Assembly: GCA_037179385.1 (NCBI GenBank)
Contig: CM074187.1
Span: 48,890,879-48,954,878 of the forward strand
Length of the DNA stretch: 64,000 nt
Direction: 5' to 3'
Source of the DNA: Holothuria scabra
Taxonomy: Eukaryota; Echinodermata; Holothuroidea; Aspidochirotida; Holothuriidae
The translations under genes and the position numbers were made by a program. The first letter of the stretch is position 1, and every line of letters begins with the position of its first letter. Positions 1 to 11,400 of this stretch are shown here, piece by piece. Below the pieces are notes generated by a model. It worked only from the letters and a program-made list of their open reading frames with translations. It made no database searches and was not told where the DNA came from.

Positions 1-1237
1 TCTTTGGCAGAAATAAAATCATTTTTTTGAAAGTTCTAAGCTATGTTCCCCTGTTAGTCATTTATAAGCTTAATCATGAAGAAATGGCACAATAAATTGC
101 ACACAAGGACTGTTTGGAAAGTGTTTTGTTTGCTTGTGTAGTATGGGAATGGTGTATGGGGACATTTGCTCTTCCACTGTGGACTCCCACCCCCTCCCCA
201 ATCTGCCCTATGCATGAGTTAATCATAATCTGGATCAGGCTTTCTCAAATAGTGGGGGTTTGGAGTGGCGCCAAAAATTACAGGAAGAAAATTGAAAAAT
301 AATACTTTTTTGAAAAGTTTTACAGTAACGGTGAACCGACAAAGCACTGACTCTAATGAATAACTTTTTTTGACAAGAATTGTCTTGTCACAAAATAGGT
401 ACTGTAAATAAATCTATATATTTTCCACAGACTACGTCGATCACATACCGACAAGGATTTAATAACGTCCTATTTGTTCTCACAAGAAAATAAAATCACC
501 GTCACTGTTAACATTCATTAGAGTCAGAATTGTAAAGTTTGTGAAAAATTTTGGCAGGGAAAACTGAACAAATTTTGCACCATTTTACATCCAAGCCCTT
601 CTGAAACGAAAAAATTTTCAAAAGGGGGAAGGGGCACCCCTCCCCTTATACCCCTCCCCGAGGACGGCGATCAATGGCGCATTACAGTAGTAACATTAAG
701 CAATGTGGTGCTTCAGAAAATTTAATTGAGGAAGCCAGCTCTGGACAATGCATGCAAAATTTGGGGAAGATTTAGTGTTGGAAGTCCCTGATAGGTGGAT
801 CATGGGTAGAGTATAGCTACGAATTGTGCCATGAGGAAGGGTAAAGGGGCATACAAACATTTTACCCTTCAATCAATCCTGGCCACACATCCTGTCCCCC
901 GTTTGCGCCTATGCATCAGCACACGGAGTTTGTACTGATCTTTTGCTCGGGCGTTGCATGTGGACATTTTCCTTTCAATCAGGAACCCCCTCCCCTGTTG
1001 GCTACTGTGCAAAGGCAAAGTGTATTATGGTGAGTGCTCCCACTATTTTGGTTACAGAAGTTTCTGAGAGGTTGATACATGAATTTAATATCCTTCCCTC
1101 CACTTAGCACCATCATTGGTAGCCATTCGGATTGCATATGAGTTGGGCGTGGTTGTTGTCTACATTCCAAATGAAATTTTAACCGAAACATGAAAGCCTT
1201 CTCAGCAGTACATGTAAAAATTAGAAGTTCGCAATAG
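1..1237. other. Non-coding stretch, no gene seen
   Basis: AT-rich sequence with only short chance ORFs. The stretch around 600-660 has the G/C-run and 'ccccctcccc' style seen at the ends of hAT-like elements elsewhere in this window, but I could not find paired ends or a target-site duplication here. Confidence 0.5.
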
Positions 1238-1480
1238 GCAGACTGCATGGTCAAGTGGTTAGAGCATCTAACTTGCAGTCGGGAGGTTGGTAGTTCAAAT
1301 CCTGGCCTAGTCATACCGATAACTTAAGTATGGAACCAACTGCCATTGTGTTTGGCGTTCAATACATAAAGCAATAGAGTAGAGAAAACGAGCCGAAGAG
1401 CCACAATTGGAAAAGGGGCCGTGGCCTGCTCAACGAATTGGTTAGAAACTGGTTCGTTTGGCCCCGTCTGACTAACTAAC
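1238..1480 (+). repeat. SINE-A copy 1 (tRNA-derived SINE)
   Basis: The head carries a tRNA-like A box (tggtcaagtggttagagc) and B box (ggtagttcaaatcc). It is followed by a family-specific body (cataccga, then gtgagccaca-type and ggctcgac-type words in better copies) and a tail ending ctgactaactaac. The cloverleaf is degenerate, so this is a SINE and not a functional tRNA gene. Other copies are at 5079-5336, 5659-5912 (minus), 9701-9930 (minus), 10626-10730 (3' part) and 38162-38408 (minus). A tail scrap lies at about 26721-26752. Confidence 0.8.
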
Positions 1481-2437
1481 ATTCCAAATTGCAATCAAAT
1501 ATAGCAGAAACATAAAAAGCATGCCCAGCAGTCCAGTCCATAAACAAATTAAAAGTCGGTAGATAGGCACACTTCATTTTGTGTTTTTTTACTTCACAGT
1601 CTTATCAAACGCGATCGGCACCACCGACCATAATTTATTGTTAACCAAGCTCTCGCACTACGGTAGTAGAGGGCTCTCACTCAAATAGTTTAAAAGATAT
1701 TTGACTTGGCATTGCAAGGATCACTATGCTCATTTTAAAATGCGGACTCTGATTTGGCTACTGTGCGTTCGGAGGTTCAATCCTTGGTCCGCTCCCCTTA
1801 ATTATTTTAATGATAGAACTTCTGTTTCTGTTTTGTTCTTTTTGCTGGTGATACAAGTAACTTATTTTCTGATAATGACTCTTATCGCTTGGGAAACACT
1901 ATCTGCTTTGAACTAAGGAATTATTTTAACTTGTTTTGCACAGGTTAGTCTGTGAAGTAAATATAAGTTATTTTTTTCGTTTAATTACTGACTGTGTGTT
2001 GAGAATAATCGGTCAGTGTCTGACCAGTCAGAATGCTCGATTTTCAACAACCAGAGCTGTTAGAATAAAAATTAATTGGATTTATACCATGTTACTAGTT
2101 TCATGTGTTATAATAATTTTGTTAACACCAGGGATGTAAATCTTATTACCAAGCACTTACACAACCGAATGGACGGCAAATGATGATAAATATTGATCAA
2201 CAGATGTCAACCAGAGCCGTATGCCTCTGATGTCAACCAGCTATACACAATTTGTCAGTCAAAGGTGAAATTTTACTTTACTTGTTTAATTACATGTGGG
2301 AATGTTTAACCTGGAATTTACATACACATTCTAAAACGGACTGTGGGCTACAAGCAGGTTAAATGATTCACAAAGAAGTTCTAAAAGCTTCTGCTCTGCA
2401 TCAATAAATATTACACTGCACCAGGAAAGACTACACC
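1481..2437. other. Non-coding stretch, no gene seen
   Basis: The first 90 bases repeat the sequence just upstream of SINE-A copy 1 (about 1163-1238), so the SINE sits between two diverged direct repeats. The rest holds only short chance ORFs. Confidence 0.5.
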
Positions 2438-2441
2438 TTAA

Positions 2442-2738
2442 AGGCAGTCATTCGTCACCCTAAACTACAGTTTCAGTATGCATACATCAAAACTCTCAAT
2501 TGGTACAACCCTTTGATTGGCATCACATTCAAACAATGCATCATAGCTAAATTACACAACATGGGCACTGAGAGTGTCTTGATTACACATTATGGACTTG
2601 TATGGCTACTGGGACAAGCAATCAAGCAATAAACTAGGATTGTGTCTGGATAAAGATGAGTTCTAGATAAATGTGGGAGGGGCTAGAAGTAAGCAGGTTG
2701 GGAGAATTGGAACTGTTTGGGATGATGAAAATATGCTT
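2442..2738. mobile_element. TTAA-flanked MITE, copy P1
   Basis: A roughly 297-bp element flanked by TTAA on both sides (2438-2441 and 2739-2742). It starts AGGCAG and has imperfect terminal inverted repeats built around cacccta/caccccaaac. Recognisable internal blocks are 'tcaattggtacaac', 'ttgattgacagc'-like and 'gtgggaggggct'. TTAA duplication with AGG ends suggests piggyBac-type mobilisation; there is no coding capacity. Relatives are at 10019-10306, 10462-10874, 18503-18806, 48477-48767, 58411-58587 and, partly, 46110-46196. Confidence 0.7.
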
Positions 2739-5078
2739 TTAAATGTCACCTTATTTTATACAACTTGATATTTTAGTTTACCATGAACAGTAATCAAGTT
2801 CTGCTTTAAAATTTTGCTACGTTAACCACCGAGGCTGAGCTAGTTGTTGTTCACTGAGGCTGTGGTATTTTTTGTTGGTCTAGTGTACAAACCATACAGC
2901 CCCTGAAAACATACTATTTCAGTGTAAATTGCAGCTCCAACCACCAGTTTTCCCGGCGGTTTCAGCAAGTCTAAAAAGGAGTCATGCATGGCTGACTCCA
3001 TCTTGTGGAGATGAATAAAGGTCAAGGGTCAGCTGTAAGGGGTCTCGTTAGATTTTTAAGAGGAGATGGGGAGGGCAAAGTTTCGTCGAAGGACGGTACA
3101 CCAGAATGCAAGTGTTGTGTTGCTCTTTTTCATAGTTGGGGTCTGTGGGCCACTTTAGGCCCGTTTTGTGGTCCAAAGGCAACGTTCCAGTGAGGGTACG
3201 CGGGGTTAAAAAGTCCCGAGAAGCTGTGTATACTGTATTAAAAGAATTGTGTCCGTTAGAATGAATCACTTCACAATCTTAAAAATGTCATGTGACAAAA
3301 GAGCATTTGACAGGTTACGAAAACTAGAAATTACAATTTTATTAATTTGTTACCTTTTTGTCGCATTCATTTACGATTTAATTTTGGGTGAAAGGATGCA
3401 TGAGAACGGACTAAGATCTGAATAAGGTGCGCGCTGGACTTTACCACCGCTGTCTAATAGGAAGTGGCTTTTACGGGGGATCAAAAACGCAACTTTTACA
3501 GTTTTCGAATATAAAATATGACTAACCAAAATCGATGTAGGAATTTCATGGAAAAGGAAAACGTCTGCAAGGCCGCAATTGCCCCATTCTGCCATTGCTG
3601 TTGAAACAATGGGCTTTTAGAAGTAACTTTTATTATTATATCTTTCAAAACGTAAGTCATTTGTGTAGTTAAACAAATAGATTTGCTCGAATCTCCCAAA
3701 GAATTGTAGTTTTGAGAACATTTTGTGCAATTTTAGCCAATTTTAGCCATTTTATTTTGTTCAAGGAATTAAAGACGGAAATAAGAATTCAGAAAAGCCA
3801 CATCACGGGATGATAATGCTGAAATAAAGAAAGTCATTTTTTAGCTTAAGACAACATGTTAAGATTTAACTGTTCAAGTTAAATTCGATTGTTTGGGATG
3901 TTTCGTAATGTCAGTCGTGGGTGACGAGATTCGCAATGACGCCACCTGCTTTTCAGTGAATGGGAAGGAATAAGCAAAATATTGGGTGGTGCTGTTTAGG
4001 TTTGCATTGTTCCTGTAAACCATATATCTTTCCACAGGAGAAGGAGGACCTCATGCCCCGCCCAATCCCGATGACACCATTCGGAGATGTCACCCTGTGT
4101 TCGACTACGAGGATAACGTTTGAAAATACAAAAAGGTAAAAGTATGAAATACCCTTTGTTGACAAGGTTCCCAATGTTTAAAGGGACTCAGATGCAGTCT
4201 CCCAAATACGGATTAATGCACTCTATATCCTGTTTCATGAATGGTTCTTGCAGAGCCATAAAACCAGCGTTACTTGGACGAAGAGGGCGTTAGAATTTGA
4301 TATTTTTGTGAGATTCCTGGATCGTTCCAAAGCAAGTAAGGGGAGACTCCCATAGCCCTTTACATGAGACAATCAACGAGGGATTTGAAGCATGTCGACT
4401 TCCTCGTGGAATATTCTGTAACTCGAAGATTGATTTCCCAGCGTCTTACCAAACACAACCTTTTTGCAATCTAGGCAACAGTAATGATACGTTTAATTTC
4501 GCTAAAGTCTGCCACTTTTTCGAATATAGATAAAGCCTATTATGCTGACTACAACTTTTTTGAAAGTTGTGTGGCTGATAAGACTTGCTTCAGACTACCG
4601 ATAATCACAATTATTCTTGCAATAACTGGGCTGATTTTCTATACGGTATTAGAAATCAGCAGGGCAGCTAGATTAAACAAAGAATCCCTTAATCAGCTTA
4701 CGAGTTCTAAATTCGAAGTTTTTAGCTTGTTACGAAACATGTAATTCATCACAAGAAAGACGGAGATATCCTTATTTAGATTTGGCGTCATTTGGCATCA
4801 CTTGCTAATATTTTTAGACATGGCAATCTTGTTACCTACATGTTCCTAACTGCTTAGTAATATAGAGTAGCCCACTGTTAGCAATGTTACAGAAACTTAA
4901 GTGGTCAAGATATTTTAAGCAAGGGGCACTGGGTAGCACAATTTCTGAATTTGGCCCGGGCCCCACTCTATAGGATAAATATGCATTCAAAGATTTTACA
5001 TAAGGAAGCATGGGGCAAGCCTTGTGGGGTGGGGGAATGACGCTTAGGCCTACAAAACCTTCCACGTAACTGCGTAGG
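2739..5078. other. Mostly featureless; one weak exon-like block
   Basis: No recognisable gene. The only candidate is 4038-4135, a GC-richer 98-bp block bounded by a pyrimidine-rich acceptor (tatatctttccacag) and a GTAAAAG donor; it is discussed as a finding. A chance-length ORF at 4484-4744 has one hydrophobic segment but no supporting context. Confidence 0.4.
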
Positions 5079-5336
5079 ACCGAGTGCATGGTCAAGTGGT
5101 TAGAGCATCAGACTTGTAGTCGGGAGGTCGGGAGTTCGAGTCCTGGCCGGGTCATACCGAAGACTTGAAAAACGGAACCTACTGCCGTTGTGCTTGGTGC
5201 TGGGCAGCATAAGCAAAGAAGTAAGGAAAACAAGACAGTGAGCCACAGCTGAAAAAAAGGCCGTAAAAAATGCCGTGGTCGGCTCGACTGGAACCAATCG
5301 TCTGGAAACTGGGCCTTAAAACTCGGTCTAACCTCA
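5079..5336 (+). repeat. SINE-A copy 2, the best preserved
   Basis: tRNA-like head (gtcaagtggttagagcat, then gggagttcgagtcctggcc), then the family body with 'actgccgttgtgcttggtgc', 'gtgagccacagctg' and 'ggctcgactggaacc', and a tail at about 5330. The anticodon arm can still be folded with a seven-base loop cttgtag (UGU). Together with the minus-strand copy at 5659-5912 it forms a head-to-head pair about 320 bp apart. Confidence 0.85.
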
Positions 5337-5658
5337 CCGTAGATACGTAGGTCACTGGTTGCAAGTTGGTCATCGTTATTTTTCTTTGCTGGAATTTTGA
5401 AGGGAATTCTGGCCGAGTATTCGGCATAGTTGTTACGTAATAGTATTTTGTTATCTGATTTGTGTTGAAGTGCGGTAGACTGGTAGATGGAGACAGAAGC
5501 TCTGATTGCTTTTGTTCGTTTGCGGAATTGATGTTCTGTTATTGTTACAAACTTAAAGATATTCAAGATTGTCTTGCTTTCATTATCACAATGCCGGGGT
5601 AACATTTGCTTTTCGCACTTGAACATTTCATATAGCCCTTGTAACACTGCTGGGTAAG

Positions 5659-5912
5659 TTAGTTATATGATATTTTACGGCTCAGTTTTTAACGAATTAA
5701 TTTAACTTGAATTAAACTTAAAACGGCAGTCACGGCCTCTTCTAGTACATCAGGCTTACTGGCTTTTACTTACTCCACTGCTTACGCTGAGCCACAAGCA
5801 AAATGGCAGTATGACCAGTATAACTCTAATCACACCTCCCTGGTATGGCGGTCGGCACGGTCCCATTTTTAAAGTTTTCGATATGACCCGACCAGTAGTC
5901 GAACTCCACAGA
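5659..5912 (-). repeat. SINE-A copy 3, eroded
   Basis: Reverse-orientation copy. The tail side reads 'gttagttatatgatattttacggc' (shown here in overlapping words) and the head side reads 'tatgacccgaccagtagtcg'. The middle is more diverged than in other copies. Confidence 0.65.
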
Positions 5913-7214
5913 AGTTACCTAGGTTGAAGTGTGCGTATTCACTTCGGGACATAGTCTACTTCACAGGGTGGGAGCTGAACTCGTTATGGGTTACGTTTGG
6001 TTGTCGCTCTGATGCGTCTTTCTGCAAAGTAGTCAAGGATACTTTGGAAGGAAAATGAATATTTGGTGTCTAAGCGGCGTTTTATGAAATGCTGCCTTGT
6101 GGATTGGGAACCTCCCAGTTGGAAGAGTGTCGTTCCCCATTCCCCCCGGAGGAAAATTAATCTTATGTCATGTCAATGTCTGCCTTGGATCATGGAGCTC
6201 TTGCAGCTCTCCGCCTGGATATAAATGCGTCTCTACTGTGTTACATATGTAATGCTAGGCCTATGCCAGTATGCCAGTGTCGTGGTTGTTAGGAGTCATC
6301 ATTGAAGTATGCAAATCCTAAAATCCTCGTTTTACATGATGTCGGTTCCATCTTGCCCTTCTCGTGCTTCCACCTGCCTGTCCACACATGCTTGAATGGG
6401 CCAATGCAGGAGTCAACCACTATCGAAAAATAACTTCATGAGAGAGCTGGTGAGTGGGTTTATTTTGTTTCCGTAAGTTGTAATTAAGAGCCCAAAAGTG
6501 AAAATTTTTATACCAAGATTTAGAATGTAGCCTAAAAATGTGAAACTGTTCTCGGCTGTATGTTAGAATCACTGTCCGTACGTCAATCATTAGTGATGAA
6601 AGTTAGGGTTAGTTTTTTGTGAGAGAAAACCAATTTTGGGTTTTGAAAAGACATTAGGGATCTTACCTATAGATCATAAGAGTCAAAATTTGGGTGAGAT
6701 TATCCCGAGCTTATGTTTGTGTGATAAGGCTTAATTACATTACTTCATGCATTCGTTCTAAATCAATAGTACTCGTGCTGCATTGTCTTTGTCAAATTAC
6801 TGCCAATGTCGTTCCGAGAAGACATCTGTAAGATGATTCAAATGCAAAATGATCCACTTTCTTTGCTGTGCCTTCCTCCGGTGTCCAGTTTTGAGACTGA
6901 TGTCTAAGACCCTTGGAGAAATCTCTGCCTTTGTCCTAAAGTTCCTCTACGTGAATACAAAAATTTTTAGTGACAAGTTTTGGCCATGACCCAGTCATTT
7001 TCTTTCTGTTCCCGTCTCATTCATTGAAACAAACATGAACATTGGACAATATATACAAATGTAGATAAACTAGTTATACATTGTAAGGCACACCTTCTGA
7101 CCCCACTCAGTAGTGAGTCAAATGTGCGTCAAGTTTTGGCGCAGGGGTGTGTCAAAGTTTTCTACATGTTGCGTCAAAACATAGTAAAAGGTGTGACAAA
7201 TAGGTGCGTCATAT
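5913..7214. other. Non-coding stretch, no gene seen
   Basis: Only short ORFs without context. No matching copy elsewhere in the window was noticed, so this lies outside the duplicated unit. Confidence 0.5.
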
Positions 7215-7535
7215 TCTACAGAAAACGGTATGAACTTGAAAATGGTATGGGGAGATTTTGCAAAAGTCGAACGCCAAGTAATAGTGAAGTGTTTGTGTGA
7301 CGTTGTCACTAATGTATCACGGGCTAATATTGCGCTCTTTCCTAGAGGGTTTCGTAGGCTATTTCACAACATTAGTGATAACTTAGTACACTGTTATAGT
7401 CAATGGCGTCAATCTGCATTGTTTTTGGATGGGGAGGGGCGGCGGCAAAAGATTTTCAACAGCCGGTCGAACCCTGGATTGTGGCCCGGACCTAATTGTT
7501 TACATAGGCTTACGCAATCCACCCATATGAACGGG

Positions 7536-7577
7536 AGAACACACACATACACACACTCACACATACACACACTCTCG
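7536..7577. repeat. AC-rich microsatellite
   Basis: Interrupted (CA)n/(ACAC-AT) run. The corresponding part of unit 2 (34240-34310) is also CA/TA-rich but has not expanded in the same way. Confidence 0.8.
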
Positions 7578-7920
7578 TATTAACACGCAAAACACTCGAA
7601 TTGACGTTCTCGTTTGTATCCCAAAATGAGATATTTTGTTTATTCTGGATTTTGTTTTTTGATCTGCCTTAATTATTGGGGAAAAAATATATGTTCACTC
7701 CTAATATTTTCATTGTGATGGCAAATGTCTCCCTGCCTTAGGATCGACCCCACTGCGTTTAAATTTTTGCGACTGTTTGGCGTAGCTTTGTCACTCCTGT
7801 CTTCGCGTGAGTCATACTCACTTCGAATGTCTATTTTGTAGATGTTGCATTTTTTAAAATGTAATAGTAGCAAAAATAAACTTCCGAATTTTCCTTCGTG
7901 AGTTATTAAAGCCTATATAA

Positions 7921-8120
7921 GATTTAACGACACATCAGCAAGGATGTGTTATGTAATATCAACCAGATAGAAAGGTAAAGTTAAAGTAAATTTTCAAAAA
8001 GGTTCACGTTCAACATTGGTTTCAGATACAATTCATATACGGTGCAGATCCTTCCCTGTAGTCACCTCTTACAGCAAGCGGGATATACCGTGGAAATATT
8101 CTACCACTCCAGCCCACAGG
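7921..8120 (-). repeat. SINE-C-like repeat, copy 1
   Basis: Read on the minus strand, this about 200-bp repeat has a core with gtcgtaaaaggcgactgaag-like sequence in better copies and ends in gtgtcgttaaatc. The core resembles the short conserved blocks of several invertebrate SINE superfamilies, but I cannot see a clear tRNA head. Five copies share one orientation: here, 12512-12686, 27163-27370, 34625-34832 and 51892-52075. This copy and 34625-34832 are the same insertion, duplicated with the unit. Confidence 0.6.
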
Positions 8121-8707
8121 AGATATTGGCTTATATGAAGGCTATTACATGCACGAAGATAAGATATTAATAATAAGGGGGGGGGGGGGAGAAAACTCCC
8201 ATACACGAAATCCCTTTGGAATGGTTTCCCAAATGCTATTGATACGGTACCGGGTGGCCGACTGTGACCTCTCAAAATGAAACAGATCGTTCCGGCCGTA
8301 TTAGTAAGAACGTACAATATCTGTGTTATTGTCATAGAAGGGAATGGTGCGTGCGAACATGGGTGCCAACCCTGCAGGACAGTGGGACACGTCCCCGCCA
8401 TTTTGGAAATACATTCATCTTTTCATTGACTTTAAATTTTTACACAGTAAATGTTTGACGATAGTGGCCATGTCCCCTTACATTATAGTAAAGATCGAGG
8501 GTATACTGCGTGGGTGGTGAGTAGTCTTCGGGAACATCATCCGGGAGTAGGTTGTAGGCTCACTCTTGCAAATAGAGATATTGGAGTATACGTCATCCAG
8601 CCAATGATGCAAAATCGTCTTGGTTATTTGCATGTGCAATATGGAATATGAGAACTTTCGGTTACACCAATAAAATGACTAATAAGACTTTACTTACTTT
8701 GACGTCA

Positions 8708-10997
8708 CTAGCATGATGACCATTGGATACTACAAGATCGCCTATCACCGTCACAGGTACATATTTCACATCCTGCTATCATCTCCCCTTCATTCAGATT
8801 CATCCTTGAAGGCGAACATGCTGACTCTGCATAGGCAAGATAAACAAAAACTCATGTTCTGTGTGAGTTAATCTCATGTGGATATAACTGCACAGTGTAT
8901 TCTACATCCCCCTGTTACCGTATTTTCTCCTTCAATAAGCCTAGTTCTACTTTCATGACAATCGTGACTCTCTAAAAATTTTGAGAAAAGTTTTGACCAA
9001 ACTGGATTAACCATATGTCCGGCCCAAATTGGTTAAAACGTACCCATCAGTTGGTCACTAAGAAGCACTCTAACTAACTGACCAACTGCACAGTTTCAAC
9101 AACGGTTGTAGTTGCTTTTATTTAATGACCAAGTGATGGCATATTTTACCTAGTTTGTGTAGGACACATAGGTATCACAAAGTTTACCCAAATATTTTAG
9201 AGTATACGTTTAACTGATTTCTTTCAGTTTCTTATTTAATACATTAAGGCTATGGTTAATTTATCTTTCAAGGAAGTAGAAAGTTGCTAGGAGCCAGTGG
9301 CGTAGCCATGGGGTGGTTCGAGGGTTAACCCCACCCCCATGACCCAACCTTGAACGGATAATAATGGCAAAAGACACCTAAAATTTGCCGTTTTTCTCTC
9401 CCCCTCAGACTTTCCCCTCATGTCGTGCTCCAACCCCTCCCCCATGACCCAATTCTGGCTTCGCTAATGCTGGGAGCCTTCTCCTAGGTATAAGTTTGGG
9501 GAAGTTTCATTGCCTCCTCAACTTACTGAGCAGCAGCTACCGTATATATTACCGTGTTCCGGCGCTGAGGCAGTTGTAAGATTAAAACAGCGATTACAGA
9601 AGAAGGTGTCGTGATACATTATTTTATTCTCAATCGTTCAATTCAGTTAAATTTACCGGGATCGGCTGTCAAGAAAGACGGCGAGACTTGTGACGTCACG
9701 TAGAAGGAATTTTACGGTTCAGTTTCTACCCGAAGTTGATTTAAGTCGGAATGACCAAGGACATTCTTTCCACTCGTGACTCACTTGCTTGTTTCCCCTA
9801 GTCTTTTGCTTATGCTGAGTACCAAGCACATTGGCAGTAGGTTCCATTTTTTAAAGACCTCGGTATGACCCGGCCTGGAGTCGAACTCACAACCTCCCGG
9901 TTGCGAGTTGGATATTGTAACCACTGACGTCAGTGAAAGTACCATATAAGCTATACTTACCGGGTTACCTCTTTAAAAAAGAGGTATACAATTATTCCTC
10001 TTAAGCATTAAGCCTTAAAGGCAGACAGTTCTTACTCCAAGTTACAATTTTTGTAGTAAGCTACAGAAATTCTCGATTGGCACAGCTCTTTAATTGACAG
10101 CACTTTAAAAAAAATTGCCGAGTACTGTAGCTCCTATATACGCAGCGTGCACTGGGCTGAAAGTGTTCTGATTACACATTTAATTTTGATCTTGTATACT
10201 CACCCTAAAACAATAAACTGAGATTGTGTCTTGATGCGAGGAAACTTTAGACAGTTGTTGGAGCTGCTAGGAAAATTGGAACTGTCTGTGGTGAGAAAAT
10301 TAACCTTTAAGCCAAGGACTTTAAAAATGGAAATTGCAGTTTTGCGTGATAAGAAATGGAGAAGTAAAAACAATCCAGTACCGAATACAGGGAGGAATGC
10401 CGAGGGCGTCGCTTTTAAGTAATATGATATAAGTAAAGCCATAAAACCATGTCTACTTTAAAGGCCCAATTCTCTCACCCCAAACAGTACCAACTCTCCT
10501 AACCTTCTTACTTAAGCCCCTCCCACAATTGTCTGAAATTCACCCTCATCCAGACACAATCTGAGTTTATGTTGCTTCAGGGTGAGTATAGAAAAGCTCA
10601 ATGTGTATAATCAAAACACTCCCAGCCAGTGAGCCACAACTGGAAAAAAGACCGTTGCCGGCTCGACTTGAACCAATAGGTTGGGAACTGGGCCGTAAAA
10701 CTCCATCTAGCTAACTCCATCTAGCTAACTCAGTACAGTTGATGCTGTGTAATATAAGCTTTGGTAGGCCTACTCTACATTGTTTGAATTAGCAGTCAAT
10801 CAAAAATCTGAGCCAATTGAGAGTGTCTGTTATCCCATACAGGAAGTGTAGTTTGGGATGAGGGGGTTGACCCTTTACGCCTTTAGATGAAATAAAGAGG
10901 TCGTTAAAAAAGAAAACTATGCAATTTTTATACCTGATATGTAGACAAAGGCGTCTAACAACACCAACACGAGAACGAGGACTTGAACGGATGTCAT
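8708..10997 (-). CDS. Gene 1: secreted six-cysteine peptide, type A (spliced, 60 aa)
   Basis: Predicted CDS joins 10997-10934 and 8826-8708. Exon 1 (10934-11005) follows a cccatcatgcag acceptor. ATG lies 8 nt into the exon and encodes a 21-residue hydrophobic signal segment (MTSVQVLVLVLVLL...). The exon ends in phase 1 at a GTATAA donor. Exon 2 (8698-8826) follows a ttgcctatgcag acceptor and encodes 38 residues with Cys 25, 41, 44, 46, 53 and 60. Conserved words are NEGEM, GCEIC and SIQWS. The stop TAG is 10 nt before a GTAAGT donor, implying a 3' UTR exon that I could not locate. Exon 2, splice sites and frame are shared with three other loci, which is the main support. I do not recognise the family. 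Cysteine spacing recalls VWC N-halves and pacifastin modules. Secretion is inferred from the signal segment; function is unknown. Confidence 0.75.
9295..9469. mobile_element. 175-bp hAT-like MITE with empty site in unit 2
   Basis: Starts CAGTGGCGTAGCC and ends ttcgctaatg. It is flanked by ctaggagc (9287-9294) and ctgggagc (9470-9477), an 8-bp duplication with one mismatch. The paralogous site near 36012 has a single ctaggagc and no insert, which shows that the element jumped in after the duplication or was never in unit 2. No coding capacity. Confidence 0.8.
9701..9930 (-). repeat. SINE-A copy 4
   Basis: Tail 'gaattttacggttcag' at the left, tRNA-like head at the right (tatgacccggcctggagtcg, then cctcccggttgcgag). 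It lies in intron 1 of gene 1. Confidence 0.8.
10019..10306. mobile_element. TTAA-flanked MITE, copy P2
   Basis: 288 bp flanked by TTAA at 10015-10018 and 10307-10310. It begins AGGCAGACAG and ends ...ttaacct. Same family as P1. It lies in intron 1 of gene 1, and the duplicated block b (pairing with 47215) begins just after it. Confidence 0.75.
10462..10874. mobile_element. TTAA-type MITE, copy P3, interrupted by a SINE-A fragment
   Basis: Left end TTAA|AGGCCC at 10458-10462; right end ...gaccct|TTAC at 10874-10878 (TTAA with one change). The inner sequence matches copy P5 at 48477-48767, except that about 105 bp of SINE-A (10626-10730) interrupts it after 'aaaacactcccag'. Fixed order: MITE first, SINE second. 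Confidence 0.75.
10626..10730 (+). repeat. SINE-A 3' fragment (copy 5)
   Basis: Only the 3' half of the SINE is present (gtgagccacaactgg, ggctcgacttgaacc, then a doubled ctccatctagctaa tail). This is the usual 5' truncation of a reverse-transcribed insertion. Confidence 0.75.
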
Positions 10998-11400
10998 AAT
11001 GAATGCTGCATGATGGGAAAATTATTTTAAAAAGAACTGTTTTGTTAAATGTCATAGAAACCATTACCTGTACAGACTAATTCAATTTAGACGTTGCTGG
11101 AGATAATTGGTTCTCACACGCTTTACTATTCTAACGAAAAACGACACACCTAGTCTTCACAAATTAGACTGTGAAGAAAATATGAATACCAGGCCCGTAA
11201 CCACGAGGCAGAGAGCACTTGTGCAATAAAACGTTTTGGACTAAAGGATAAAACAGATATTCGTCAACAAATCATCCCAATTAATCTTTTTATATTAATC
11301 CTGCCAAAGTCGAACATCTCGCACGATTTTGCACCACGGCTTAAAAAGGCAATAAAAATTATTATACAGAGAGAGTGGGACACTCCTCCTCCTTAGTCAA

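Larger units (their letters stand above)
7215..9560. repeat. Duplication unit 1, block a (pairs with 33950-36110)
   Basis: Collinear, same-orientation similarity to 33950-36110. Anchors include gatttgcaaaagtcga-like words (7254 and 34000), 'agggaatggtgcgtgcg' (8340 and 35041), the mature-peptide exon (8698-8826 and 35420-35549) and 'cctcaacttactgagcagc' (9513 and 36061). The block holds intron 2 and exon 2 of gene 1. The 175-bp element at 9295-9469 is present here and absent from the partner. Confidence 0.85.
10307..11400. repeat. Duplication unit 1, block b (pairs with 47215-48465)
   Basis: Collinear with 47215-48465. Anchors are 'tgcgtgataag' (10346 and 47255), the signal-peptide exon (10934-11005 and 47999-48074) and 'agagagcac' (11210 and 48270). 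It contains exon 1 of gene 1. Confidence 0.8.

Noticed and set aside
1241..1310. Possible tRNA gene
   Set aside because: A and B boxes are present, but acceptor and anticodon stems are degenerate and the sequence continues into the SINE-A body seen in other copies.
979..1314. Minus-strand 111-codon ORF overlapping SINE-A copy 1
   Set aside because: Its start lies inside the tRNA-like head. Similar TRPG-like translations arise from every SINE-A copy.
4484..4744. 86-codon ORF with one hydrophobic segment
   Set aside because: No paralog in the window, no compatible phase with the exon-like block at 4038-4135 and no recognised motif. Its length is expected by chance in AT-rich DNA.
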